NCBI GenBank assembly: GCA_950060715.1
Contig: CATLVA010000142.1
Location: 1-5,314 of the forward strand
DNA: 5,314 nt
Reading direction: 5' to 3'
Source of the DNA: an uncultured Oligoflexia bacterium
GTDB taxonomy: Bacteria; Bdellovibrionota; Bacteriovoracia; Bacteriovoracales; Bacteriovoracaceae
The position numbers and the translations under genes were made by a program. The notes below the pieces were generated by a model. It worked only from the letters and a program-made list of their open reading frames with translations, was not told the origin of the DNA and made no database searches. Positions 1 through 5,314 of this stretch are shown here, piece by piece; position 1 is the stretch's first letter, and every line of letters starts with the position of its first letter.

Positions 1-1716
1 AGCCCCTAAAAAGTTCTTCATCTCAAGACGGTAGCAACCTGGATGAATTTTAGAATAACCTTCAACTCCACATTTTTTTTGAAGCTCTTCTTGCATATCT
101 GTTGCTAACTTCAAAGAAGAAGTCATTGTAACTACGAATTCTACAAACTCATTAATTTCAATTCGTCCGTCACCGTTAGATGAAGGGTGAAAAAGAGTTG
201 AAATCAAAGTGATGGTTTCTGCCGTCGATTTTGTCCGACCTTCAATTATAAAACCTTCACCCACAAAGAATTCCGATAGGTCTTCCAATAAGACTTCCAT
301 CTGCTCTAAACTCATTACATAGTCACCAACAGCTGTTGAATCCTCTGAGCCGTAGGCTGCAAATGTTTTTTCACTTATGTACTCATAGAGAGCAACCTCG
401 AACATACCTCTTGGGTTTCGTTGAAAACTATAGTCAAAGAGTGGAACATAATTTGATCCATGAAAGTACTTATAACCTCTAGAACTTAAGTCTTCAGATT
501 TCGATTGAGATTTTGAGATTCGATTAAATAGCTCAGCAAAAGTTTTATCCATTGAATTGGACATTAATGGCGCTAGATTATTAAAATCATTTACGACTGG
601 CATATCTGCATTTAAAAGTGACTCATTGAAATCATAGGCATTATATATAAATACGCCTTTGGCCACATTTTTATAGGCTACATCATAAATGAGAGTAAGA
701 ATCTCTTGAGCAGTGAAAGTCTCACTGTTTGATCCAAGAAAGACTTCCTTTACCTTTAAAATTGTCGACTTATATTTGAAGTACTTAGCGTACTCAGGCA
801 AAAATTGTTGAACCAAATTTTTAATTTGGTTAAAGTTTACGATTGGCTCATTAGGATTATCTTTGAAATGAAACGAGTTATATACGGTCAACAAGTCCTC
901 TTTCAATATTCTTAACACTTCAATATCTTCATCCGCTTTTGTTGCGACAGAAGGAAGGTTAACAAAATCGTAAGTTATTTTTCCTGCGTTACCCATTAAA
1001 TCAATAAATCTAAAAAGCTCTTTCGAAGACAGATGAATTTGATCTCCTCCCATAAAAGCTTTTTTAATAAAAAGAACACTTTCAATATTTTTAACTAATT
1101 CTTGATTCTCTAAATTTCTAAACTTATCCACAAACTCAGCGACTTTAATCGCTCTATTGTTTGGAACAATATACTTATTTAGAACTTCTTTTAACTGCAT
1201 TAGAGTCGAGTAAATGACTGACTTTCTATAATTATGCTCTTTAAAACTAACTGTCTCATCACTAGTGAAGTACTCATAAATTTTGTTGTCGACAACGAGT
1301 TTGTTAAATTGCTTTAGCACATCAACTAAGTTATCTACGTTCTTTTTAGAGATGTAGCCGACATCATCACCGAATAAAAGTGTGTTAATATCAAAGATCC
1401 CATCAAGTGCATCGAGTGTCACTTGATCAACATCTTCCATATTTGTTTTGATATAGTCTTCTAGACGCTCTTGCGACAAGAATCCTGGTCTATCAGTTTT
1501 AACAATTTCGATGAAAAATTTTAAGTTTGAACGAAGACAATTTAAATCACCTTCAATATTTTGGGTCATCACATTTGCAATTGATTCTGTATCGAGTTCA
1601 CAAGTGGCAAATTGGTCGACTTCTTTTTCTTTAACTTTCTTTGAGTACATATCACCACATGAACTCAAAACTAATTGAGTCACTATCAGTGAAATCATCA
1701 AGAATGTGTTTTTCAT
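1..1716 (-). CDS. Large EF-hand-like repeat lipoprotein, C-terminus outside window
   Basis: The reading frame is open from the ATG at 1716 to base 1, giving 572 residues with no stop, so the gene is partial at its 3' end. The N-terminus is a lipoprotein signal: Lys2, a hydrophobic stretch over residues 4-17, then lipobox LSSC with Cys20 as the expected lipidated residue. Gly21 at +2 does not look like an inner-membrane retention signal, so outer-membrane anchoring is inferred. The rest is soluble and mainly helical-looking. The clearest motif is an EF-hand-like loop at residues 512-523 (Asn514, Asp516, Gly517, Ile519, Glu523), but its first ligand position is Ser instead of Asp. Similar, more decayed units recur upstream, centred near residues 80, 122, 190, 229, 293, 334 and 468. 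Cys39/Cys60 and Cys549/Cys561 could form disulfides. The gene follows the barrel gene by 21 bp with a good ribosome site, so co-transcription is likely. I do not recognise a named family; a structural or calcium-responsive surface protein is a guess. Confidence 0.85.
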   Translation of the reverse strand, partial: MKNTFLMISLIVTQLVLSSCGDMYSKKVKEKEVDQFATCELDTESIANVMTQNIEGDLNCLRSNLKFFIEIVKTDRPGFLSQERLEDYIKTNMEDVDQVTLDALDGIFDINTLLFGDDVGYISKKNVDNLVDVLKQFNKLVVDNKIYEYFTSDETVSFKEHNYRKSVIYSTLMQLKEVLNKYIVPNNRAIKVAEFVDKFRNLENQELVKNIESVLFIKKAFMGGDQIHLSSKELFRFIDLMGNAGKITYDFVNLPSVATKADEDIEVLRILKEDLLTVYNSFHFKDNPNEPIVNFNQIKNLVQQFLPEYAKYFKYKSTILKVKEVFLGSNSETFTAQEILTLIYDVAYKNVAKGVFIYNAYDFNESLLNADMPVVNDFNNLAPLMSNSMDKTFAELFNRISKSQSKSEDLSSRGYKYFHGSNYVPLFDYSFQRNPRGMFEVALYEYISEKTFAAYGSEDSTAVGDYVMSLEQMEVLLEDLSEFFVGEGFIIEGRTKSTAETITLISTLFHPSSNGDGRIEINEFVEFVVTMTSSLKLATDMQEELQKKCGVEGYSKIHPGCYRLEMKNFLGA

Positions 1717-1720
1717 AAAT

Positions 1721-1727
1721 TTATCCT
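1721..1727 (-). promoter_or_regulatory. Ribosome binding site of the lipoprotein gene
   Basis: AGGATAA on the minus strand lies just upstream of the ATG at 1716, with seven bases between GGA and the start codon. It sits wholly inside the 21-bp gap after the barrel stop codon. It supports the chosen start and suggests independent initiation on a shared mRNA. Confidence 0.7.
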
Positions 1728-1737
1728 ACAGCTAACT

Positions 1738-3108
1738 TTAAAATTTATATTTCAAAGAGCTATAGACAGAGTCGTTATTCTCGAATTTAGACCAGAATGA
1801 CTCTTGTTTAGGATCAGTACCAATAATGTTAACGCCAAGACTTGCAATGACACTAGGACCGAAACTATAGCTCGTATTGAACATAGTTAAGCGATCTTCC
1901 GTGAGCATATCGAATTTGTAATCTAATCCGACGAATAACTTCCTTGTTAAATTTTTACTTAAAGCAACGTGAACGGCTTGATTCCATCTTGGTAAATCGA
2001 CCAAAATGTCATTTTCCTTATCAAACTCACTAACACGCGCGATATAACCGACGTGACCCTTAAAGTCCCCATCGCTATAAAGAAATCCACCACTGAGGTA
2101 TTCTTCTTTTTTCTTATTCGGTTTTAAACCTGTGTACTGGATAAACGGTTGAGAACCATCCGGTACATTATTTGGGTTAATACTAATTGCAGAACCATAA
2201 GCTTTTAGTTCATCCGAAAATTTAATTTCAATATTTCCACCAGCGATATTATGGTAATAAAACTGTGGTGTCGCTTCAACATTAATAGCCGATAGATCTG
2301 ATTCAGCAACTACTTCAGCCGCAATTGAGATATTATTCTCAGGCTTTCTCATAAAAAATGCATTCATGGAAAACCAATTTTTTTCATAGCCTAATTTCAA
2401 ACCTGCCGTGTACCTAAAAACAACATCAGCAATCTCAGGATAGTTAACGGTGTAATAGATTGGCACATCCTTACCTTCAAATTCCGTCGAAGAGGCAGGA
2501 ACGTCACACCATGGGTTTTTACAACTTAAGCTTTTTTCTTCTTCATTAATTTCAATACTTGGGTTCATCTCTGGGACGTAAACCACTGATCCAAATAAGC
2601 TATAGCTGAATCCGTTTTTAAACTTCTGTTCCCAAAGGATTCCAGTTAAACCTTCTTGCCCAGGTTCGAAATAATCAAAATTCACACGATTATTTAATCT
2701 TCCAAGTCCCCAATTTTGATCTACATGTGACCAATCTAAAATTGTACGACCTAGAACTAAGCTTGTATTCGCTCGATTAAATTCAATTTTTGCTTCTTTG
2801 AGAGAGTACATCAGCTTCTGCTGATCATTAACTCTAGAACTAAGGTCAAAAACCTTAGAAGAGGAACCGTTATAAGATTTATAAGTTAAATTTAAGTCAC
2901 CAAAATAGCGGTTTCCTACTACCTCACCTACATCTTCTACTAGTTCATTAGTTCTTATTCCAAAGTCACCGGTTAAAATAGACTCCTGCTCTTTAAGCTT
3001 AGAGCCAGGATTGAAGTTTGTAGACAAATTGTAATCAGCCTTAGCAAATTCGGTTACCCCGAAAACTAACGCAGAAGTGAATAGCAATTTTGTCGATTTT
3101 TTCATCAT
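1738..3108 (-). CDS. Exported outer-membrane beta-barrel (porin-like) protein
   Basis: This 456-residue protein has a Sec signal peptide: Lys3-Lys4, a hydrophobic core over about residues 8-18, and an AKA site with probable cleavage after Ala24. The mature part is rich in alternating polar/hydrophobic strands with aromatic ends, for example around residues 71-78, 303-310, 350-359 and 391-399. It ends in YKF, the terminal aromatic expected of a barrel recognised by the BAM complex. Residues 119-156 hold a striking Gly/Trp-rich segment (LGR, DW126, NWGLG at 132-136, then EPGQEGLTG at 148-156). An acidic probable external loop near 186-215 contains Cys196 and Cys201, the only cysteines, which may pair. 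No in-frame start exists upstream because TAA lies two codons before the ATG; a second ATG follows at 3105. The nearest Shine-Dalgarno-like AGGAT is distant, so initiation may be weak. The gene probably heads an operon with the lipoprotein gene. Channel or transporter activity is inferred, and the substrate is unknown. Confidence 0.85.
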   Translation of the reverse strand: MMKKSTKLLFTSALVFGVTEFAKADYNLSTNFNPGSKLKEQESILTGDFGIRTNELVEDVGEVVGNRYFGDLNLTYKSYNGSSSKVFDLSSRVNDQQKLMYSLKEAKIEFNRANTSLVLGRTILDWSHVDQNWGLGRLNNRVNFDYFEPGQEGLTGILWEQKFKNGFSYSLFGSVVYVPEMNPSIEINEEEKSLSCKNPWCDVPASSTEFEGKDVPIYYTVNYPEIADVVFRYTAGLKLGYEKNWFSMNAFFMRKPENNISIAAEVVAESDLSAINVEATPQFYYHNIAGGNIEIKFSDELKAYGSAISINPNNVPDGSQPFIQYTGLKPNKKKEEYLSGGFLYSDGDFKGHVGYIARVSEFDKENDILVDLPRWNQAVHVALSKNLTRKLFVGLDYKFDMLTEDRLTMFNTSYSFGPSVIASLGVNIIGTDPKQESFWSKFENNDSVYSSLKYKF

Positions 3109-3165
3109 AATTTATTCAATCTTATCCTAAATATGTCCTGCCGACTTTTGGGCAAAGTTTTCTTA

Positions 3166-3174
3166 ATATTAGCA
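3166..3174 (-). promoter_or_regulatory. Candidate extended -10 element of the barrel operon
   Basis: On the minus strand the sequence reads TGCTAATAT, matching the extended -10 form TGnTAnnnT of sigma70-type promoters. Transcription would begin near 3159, giving a leader of about 50 bases before the ATG at 3108. No good -35 hexamer lies 16-18 bases upstream, which is tolerable for an extended -10 promoter. The AT-rich background makes chance matches common. Confidence 0.3.
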
Positions 3175-3326
3175 TTTTGAGCACGATAAAGGCTTAATAC
3201 GGCCAAATCAGTGTAATTCTTTCCTGTTAAAAATCTAGACAAAAATTGGCCAAATATCCAAAATTATTAAAAGTCTTAACAAATGCTAAAAGGACAATAA
3301 CACCGCATCATGTAAGAAACTAAAAG

Positions 3327-3355
3327 TTGTCGTCTTTGATAATACTTGAAAGAAT
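3327..3355 (+). promoter_or_regulatory. Candidate sigma70-type promoter of the protease gene
   Basis: TTGTCG (3327-3332) and AAGAAT (3350-3355) are 17 bp apart, each matching four of six consensus bases. The transcript would start near 3362 and carry a short leader including the ribosome site. An alternative pair is TAGACA (3236-3241) with CAAAAT (3259-3264), also 17 bp apart, which would give a leader of over 100 bases. GATAAT at 3338-3343 is a better -10 but has no suitable -35. The evidence does not separate these options. Confidence 0.2.
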
Positions 3356-3371
3356 GACTCCGCTAAATTGC

Positions 3372-3379
3372 AAGGAGAA
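3372..3379 (+). promoter_or_regulatory. Ribosome binding site deciding the protease start
   Basis: AAGGAGAA is a near-perfect Shine-Dalgarno sequence, with nine bases between the GGAG core and the ATG at 3387. It fixes translation at 3387, not at the in-frame TTG at 3327 or the ATG at 3354, both of which lie upstream of it. The protein beginning at 3387 opens directly with a signal peptide, which supports the same choice. Confidence 0.9.
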
Positions 3380-3386
3380 TACATAT

Positions 3387-4664
3387 ATGAAAATGCTAAT
3401 CGCAGCCATGATGGTAGCAAATATCGCCTTCGCTTCTACTCCTCGTGTAGACGAAACAAGATTATTTGTGCAAATCAAAGACCAATTACCAAAACACGAA
3501 TTAATTAAAAATGCTAAACACCTTTTTAAGAATTTTTACGTGCTTGAAACAACTAATGCTTCAAAACTAGCAAAAGCTATCGAAAGCCAAGTTGTTATGA
3601 CTGAAAAAAACTACTATGCGGGTGGTTCTAAACTTCCAAGTCCTGAAGTTTCAAAAGAACTTCCAAGTTTAGAAAACTTCAATGCTTTCAATGATCCTCA
3701 GGTAGATAGAATTTGGAGTTTTAAGGATGGTTCAGAAAACGGTGTTTCTGTTAACAAATCTTATCTAGCTCCACTTAATATCGAGAAAGAAGAGATCATT
3801 GTTGCTGTTGTCGACACTGGTGTTGATTATAACCACGAAGACCTAAAAGGTAATATGTGGGTTAATGAAGGTGAGATTCCAGGTAACGGAATTGATGATG
3901 ACAATAATGGATACATCGACGATGTTCACGGTATTGATACCCTAGATAGAGTTAATGGTGTTGCGACTGGTGACCCAATGGACACTCACTCTCATGGAAC
4001 ACATGTTTCAGGAACAATCGGTGCTGTTCAAAATAATGGTGTTGGTATTGCCGGGATCGCTTCAAGAGTTAAAATCATGGCGATCAGAACTGTACCAAAT
4101 AGCAGTGATGAGACTGATGTAGATGTTGTAGAGTCTTTTTTATATGCAGCTAAGCATGGTGCTAAACTAATCAACTGTTCATTTGGAAAAACTCATAACG
4201 AAGGTGGAATGATTGTTAACGAAACAATCGATCACATCGGACAAACTTATGGAGTTCTAGTTGTTGCAGCAGCTGGAAACGAGTCATCTGATAATGATAG
4301 AAGCCCTAAGTACCCAGCATCTTTTGATTCAGACTTTCTATTAGTTGTAGCTTCAACTACTAGCGGTGGGAGCTTATCAAGTTTCTCAAACTACGGAAAA
4401 AGAACTGTTGATATTGCAGCTCCAGGTTCAAGTGTTTTCTCAACTGTTCCAGGAAACCGTTATAGCTCTATGTCTGGTACATCAATGGCAACTCCAACAA
4501 CTGTTGGTGTAGCGGCTGAAGTCCTAAGTCACTTCCCTGAATTGAGCCCAATTGAGTTAAAGAAATCACTTATGGATTCAGTAACTCCAGTGGATAAATT
4601 TAAAGAGAAAATGATTTCTGGTGGACGAGTAGACCTATTCAATACACTTCAATCACAACTTTAA
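3387..4664 (+). CDS. Secreted subtilisin-like serine protease (peptidase family S8)
   Basis: From ATG 3387 the product is 425 residues. A short signal peptide (Lys2, hydrophobic to Phe15) has an AFA site with likely cleavage after Ala16. Residues about 22-75 look like a short inhibitor-I9-type propeptide. The mature enzyme probably begins near the NDP motif at 102-104. All subtilase signatures are present: Asp143 in VVDTG, His203 in HGTH, oxyanion-hole Asn298 in AAGN, and nucleophile Ser366 in GTSMATP. An Asp/Asn-rich stretch at 166-184 (Asp170, Asp172, Asn174, Asp178, Asp179) resembles the calcium-binding insert of many bacterial subtilases. There is no C-terminal extension, P-domain or membrane anchor; the chain stops soon after the usual GGRVD helix. 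The single cysteine is Cys264. Export through Sec and extracellular or periplasmic protein degradation are inferred from the family. The gene stands alone, with its own ribosome site and terminator, and diverges from the barrel operon. A role in predation or nutrient release is possible but not shown. Confidence 0.95.
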   Translation: MKMLIAAMMVANIAFASTPRVDETRLFVQIKDQLPKHELIKNAKHLFKNFYVLETTNASKLAKAIESQVVMTEKNYYAGGSKLPSPEVSKELPSLENFNAFNDPQVDRIWSFKDGSENGVSVNKSYLAPLNIEKEEIIVAVVDTGVDYNHEDLKGNMWVNEGEIPGNGIDDDNNGYIDDVHGIDTLDRVNGVATGDPMDTHSHGTHVSGTIGAVQNNGVGIAGIASRVKIMAIRTVPNSSDETDVDVVESFLYAAKHGAKLINCSFGKTHNEGGMIVNETIDHIGQTYGVLVVAAAGNESSDNDRSPKYPASFDSDFLLVVASTTSGGSLSSFSNYGKRTVDIAAPGSSVFSTVPGNRYSSMSGTSMATPTTVGVAAEVLSHFPELSPIELKKSLMDSVTPVDKFKEKMISGGRVDLFNTLQSQL

Positions 4665-4670
4665 TATTAT

Positions 4671-4702
4671 GGCCGGGCTTAGTCCCGGCTTCTTTTTTCT
4701 TT
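4671..4702 (+). terminator. Intrinsic terminator of the protease gene
   Basis: The arms GCCGGG (4672-4677) and CCCGGC (4684-4689) form a six-pair G+C stem, extended by a G4671-U4690 wobble, around a six-base loop. A thymine-rich tract follows to 4702, broken only by two cytosines. The hairpin begins seven bases after the protease stop codon. On the opposite strand no U-run follows the stem, so it should act mainly on plus-strand transcripts. The right arm lies inside the final codons of ybeY. Confidence 0.88.
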
Positions 4703-5194
4703 AATTTTCAGCAATAATCTTTCTTCCAAACCTTCCATTAATACTTCTTCCTCATCGCTTATTTCGTGATCATAACCACAAACATGAAGAAATCCGTGAA
4801 CAGTTAGATGAAGAAATTCCTCGATAAAACTCAAACTAAATTCATCAGCTTGTCGCTGGCAAACTTCCGAACAGACAATAATATCCCCTAGCTCTTCCTC
4901 TGGAAATTGAAACTCATACTCTCCAGCTCGAATATTATCTTGTCCAGGAAAGCTAAGAACGTCCGTCTCTTTGTTTTTTTGACGATACTCATTATTGATC
5001 TCTTTAATTTTTTGGGCATCGACTAGCATCAAGTTGAGATTTAGCTCACAAGGTAGCTGAGTTTTAATACTTAGTTCCTCCTTCAAAAAGGAAGTAAAAA
5101 CATCTTTTAAATAATCGAGGGACTGCGGGTCTACTTTCCCGCTAGCTATTTCATCTTCAAAGTTAAGAACTAATTCAAAAGTTTTCGCATTCAT
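4679..5194 (-). CDS. ybeY: Endoribonuclease YbeY (rRNA maturation factor)
   Basis: YbeY is a zinc-dependent single-strand endoribonuclease that acts in 16S rRNA 3'-end maturation and 70S ribosome quality control. This 171-residue protein, near the usual family size, carries the defining HxxxHxxGxDH signature at 133-143, with His133, His137 and His143 as metal ligands. It also has the conserved upstream block with Asn68, Tyr70, Arg71 and TDVLSFP at 77-83. The ELGDI segment at 101-105 is likewise typical. The C-terminus is a charged helix ending KEKRSRD. The ATG at 5194 is the only ATG, GTG or TTG start before an in-frame upstream TAA, yet no clear Shine-Dalgarno sequence precedes it. Its 3' end faces the protease gene with a 14-bp gap, and its stop codon lies in the loop of that gene's terminator. 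It is divergent from mazG, so it is not in an operon with it. No terminator of its own was seen. Confidence 0.97.
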   Translation of the reverse strand: MNAKTFELVLNFEDEIASGKVDPQSLDYLKDVFTSFLKEELSIKTQLPCELNLNLMLVDAQKIKEINNEYRQKNKETDVLSFPGQDNIRAGEYEFQFPEEELGDIIVCSEVCQRQADEFSLSFIEEFLHLTVHGFLHVCGYDHEISDEEEVLMEGLEERLLLKIKEKRSRD

Positions 5195-5230
5195 CTGTTT
5201 TATCGTAATATAGGTTTAAAAGGAGTTCAA
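5195..5230. promoter_or_regulatory. Short divergent gap, possible overlapping promoters
   Basis: Only 36 bp separate the ybeY and mazG start codons. TAATAT (5206-5211, plus strand) and TATATT (5207-5212, minus strand) could serve as back-to-back -10 elements, but either would give a very short leader and neither has a strong -35. The gap also holds the mazG ribosome site. Promoters lying within the neighbouring coding sequences are equally possible. Confidence 0.25.
5218..5225 (+). promoter_or_regulatory. Ribosome binding site of mazG
   Basis: AAAAGGAG is a strong Shine-Dalgarno sequence five bases before the ATG at 5231. It supports that start for the truncated gene at the window edge. Confidence 0.85.
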
Positions 5231-5314
5231 ATGGATTATCCCCAACTAGAACGTGCTATATCAGTTATTGCAAAACTACGAGATCCAGAGGAGGGTTGCC
5301 CTTGGGATCTAAAG
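5231..5314 (+). CDS. mazG: Nucleoside triphosphate pyrophosphohydrolase MazG, N-terminal 28 residues
   Basis: Only the first 28 codons are present, and the frame is open at the window edge. Residues 16-26 read LRDPEEGCPWD, the hallmark N-terminal motif of MazG (RLRDP, GCPWD), which in known members precedes the helical pyrophosphohydrolase domain with its EExxE metal-binding motif. MazG hydrolyses nucleoside triphosphates to monophosphates and pyrophosphate, and is linked to nucleotide-pool cleaning and to lowering ppGpp under starvation. The gene has a strong ribosome site and diverges from ybeY by 36 bp. The catalytic part lies outside the window, so activity cannot be judged. The symbol rests on the motif alone. 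Confidence 0.88.
   Translation, partial: MDYPQLERAISVIAKLRDPEEGCPWDLK

Larger units (their letters stand above)
3109..3386. other. Divergent intergenic control region (barrel operon / protease)
   Basis: These 278 bp separate the divergently oriented barrel and protease genes, so promoters for both must lie here or nearby. The stretch is AT-rich and contains no credible gene. Besides the promoter candidates listed separately, it contains an 8-bp palindrome TTGGCCAA (3246-3253) and two copies of GGCCAAAT (3201-3208 and 3248-3255). No intrinsic terminator, riboswitch fold or tRNA was recognised by eye. Confidence 0.6.

Noticed and set aside
1738..3108. Assigning the barrel to a named porin or alginate-export family
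   Set aside because: The signal peptide, strand pattern and terminal phenylalanine support a barrel, but no family-specific signature could be confirmed by eye, so a name would be invention.
3283..3300. Five-codon open frame ATG...TAA in the protease leader as a regulatory leader peptide
   Set aside because: It has no ribosome site, no codon bias such as a run of one amino acid, and no attenuator hairpin after it. Such mini-frames are common by chance.
3327..3386. A 20-residue N-terminal extension of the protease from a TTG at 3327 (or an ATG at 3354)
   Set aside because: The perfect Shine-Dalgarno sequence at 3372-3379 lies inside this stretch and points to the ATG at 3387, where a signal peptide begins immediately. 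The extension would bury the signal peptide.
4671..4690. Hairpin as a bidirectional terminator also serving ybeY
   Set aside because: On the minus strand the stem is followed by CATAATATT and not by a run of U, so efficient termination in that direction is not supported.
1..5314. CRISPR array, insertion sequence, tRNA/rRNA, or phage genes
   Set aside because: No regularly spaced direct repeats, terminal inverted repeats, transposase motifs, or tRNA-like sequence were seen, and nearly all bases are accounted for by coherent coding frames.

Overview
This 5.3-kb window looks like chromosomal DNA from a low-G+C Gram-negative bacterium. It encodes a predicted outer-membrane beta-barrel ending in phenylalanine, a lipoprotein with a clean lipobox, and a Sec-exported protease, and coding density is high. 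The base composition and this mix of envelope and secreted proteins would suit a Bdellovibrionota-type predator such as Bacteriovorax or Halobacteriovorax. That placement is inference, since no taxonomic marker gene is present.

Left half (1-3108, minus strand): an apparent two-gene operon. The first gene (3108-1738) encodes a 456-residue exported barrel. After 21 bp comes a lipoprotein gene (start 1716) that is still open at base 1, so only its first 572 residues are visible. The lipoprotein carries a recurring EF-hand-like pattern, mostly stripped of calcium ligands and arranged in pairs. This is the most unusual item in the window. Neither protein could be assigned a named function.

Middle (3109-3386): a 278-bp divergent control region with weak promoter candidates in both directions and no convincing gene. 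It separates the barrel operon from a secreted subtilisin-family serine protease (3387-4664, plus strand). The protease has an intact Asp-His-Asn-Ser set, a short propeptide-like region and an Asp/Asn-rich probable calcium loop.

Right end (4665-5314): the protease gene ends at a strong intrinsic terminator whose hairpin overlaps the last codons of the convergent ybeY gene (rRNA maturation endoribonuclease, 5194-4679, minus). After a 36-bp divergent gap, mazG (nucleotide pyrophosphohydrolase) begins at 5231 and runs off the window after 28 codons. ybeY and mazG are housekeeping genes. The barrel, lipoprotein and protease form an accessory envelope and secretion cluster, and a joint role is suggested only by their position.
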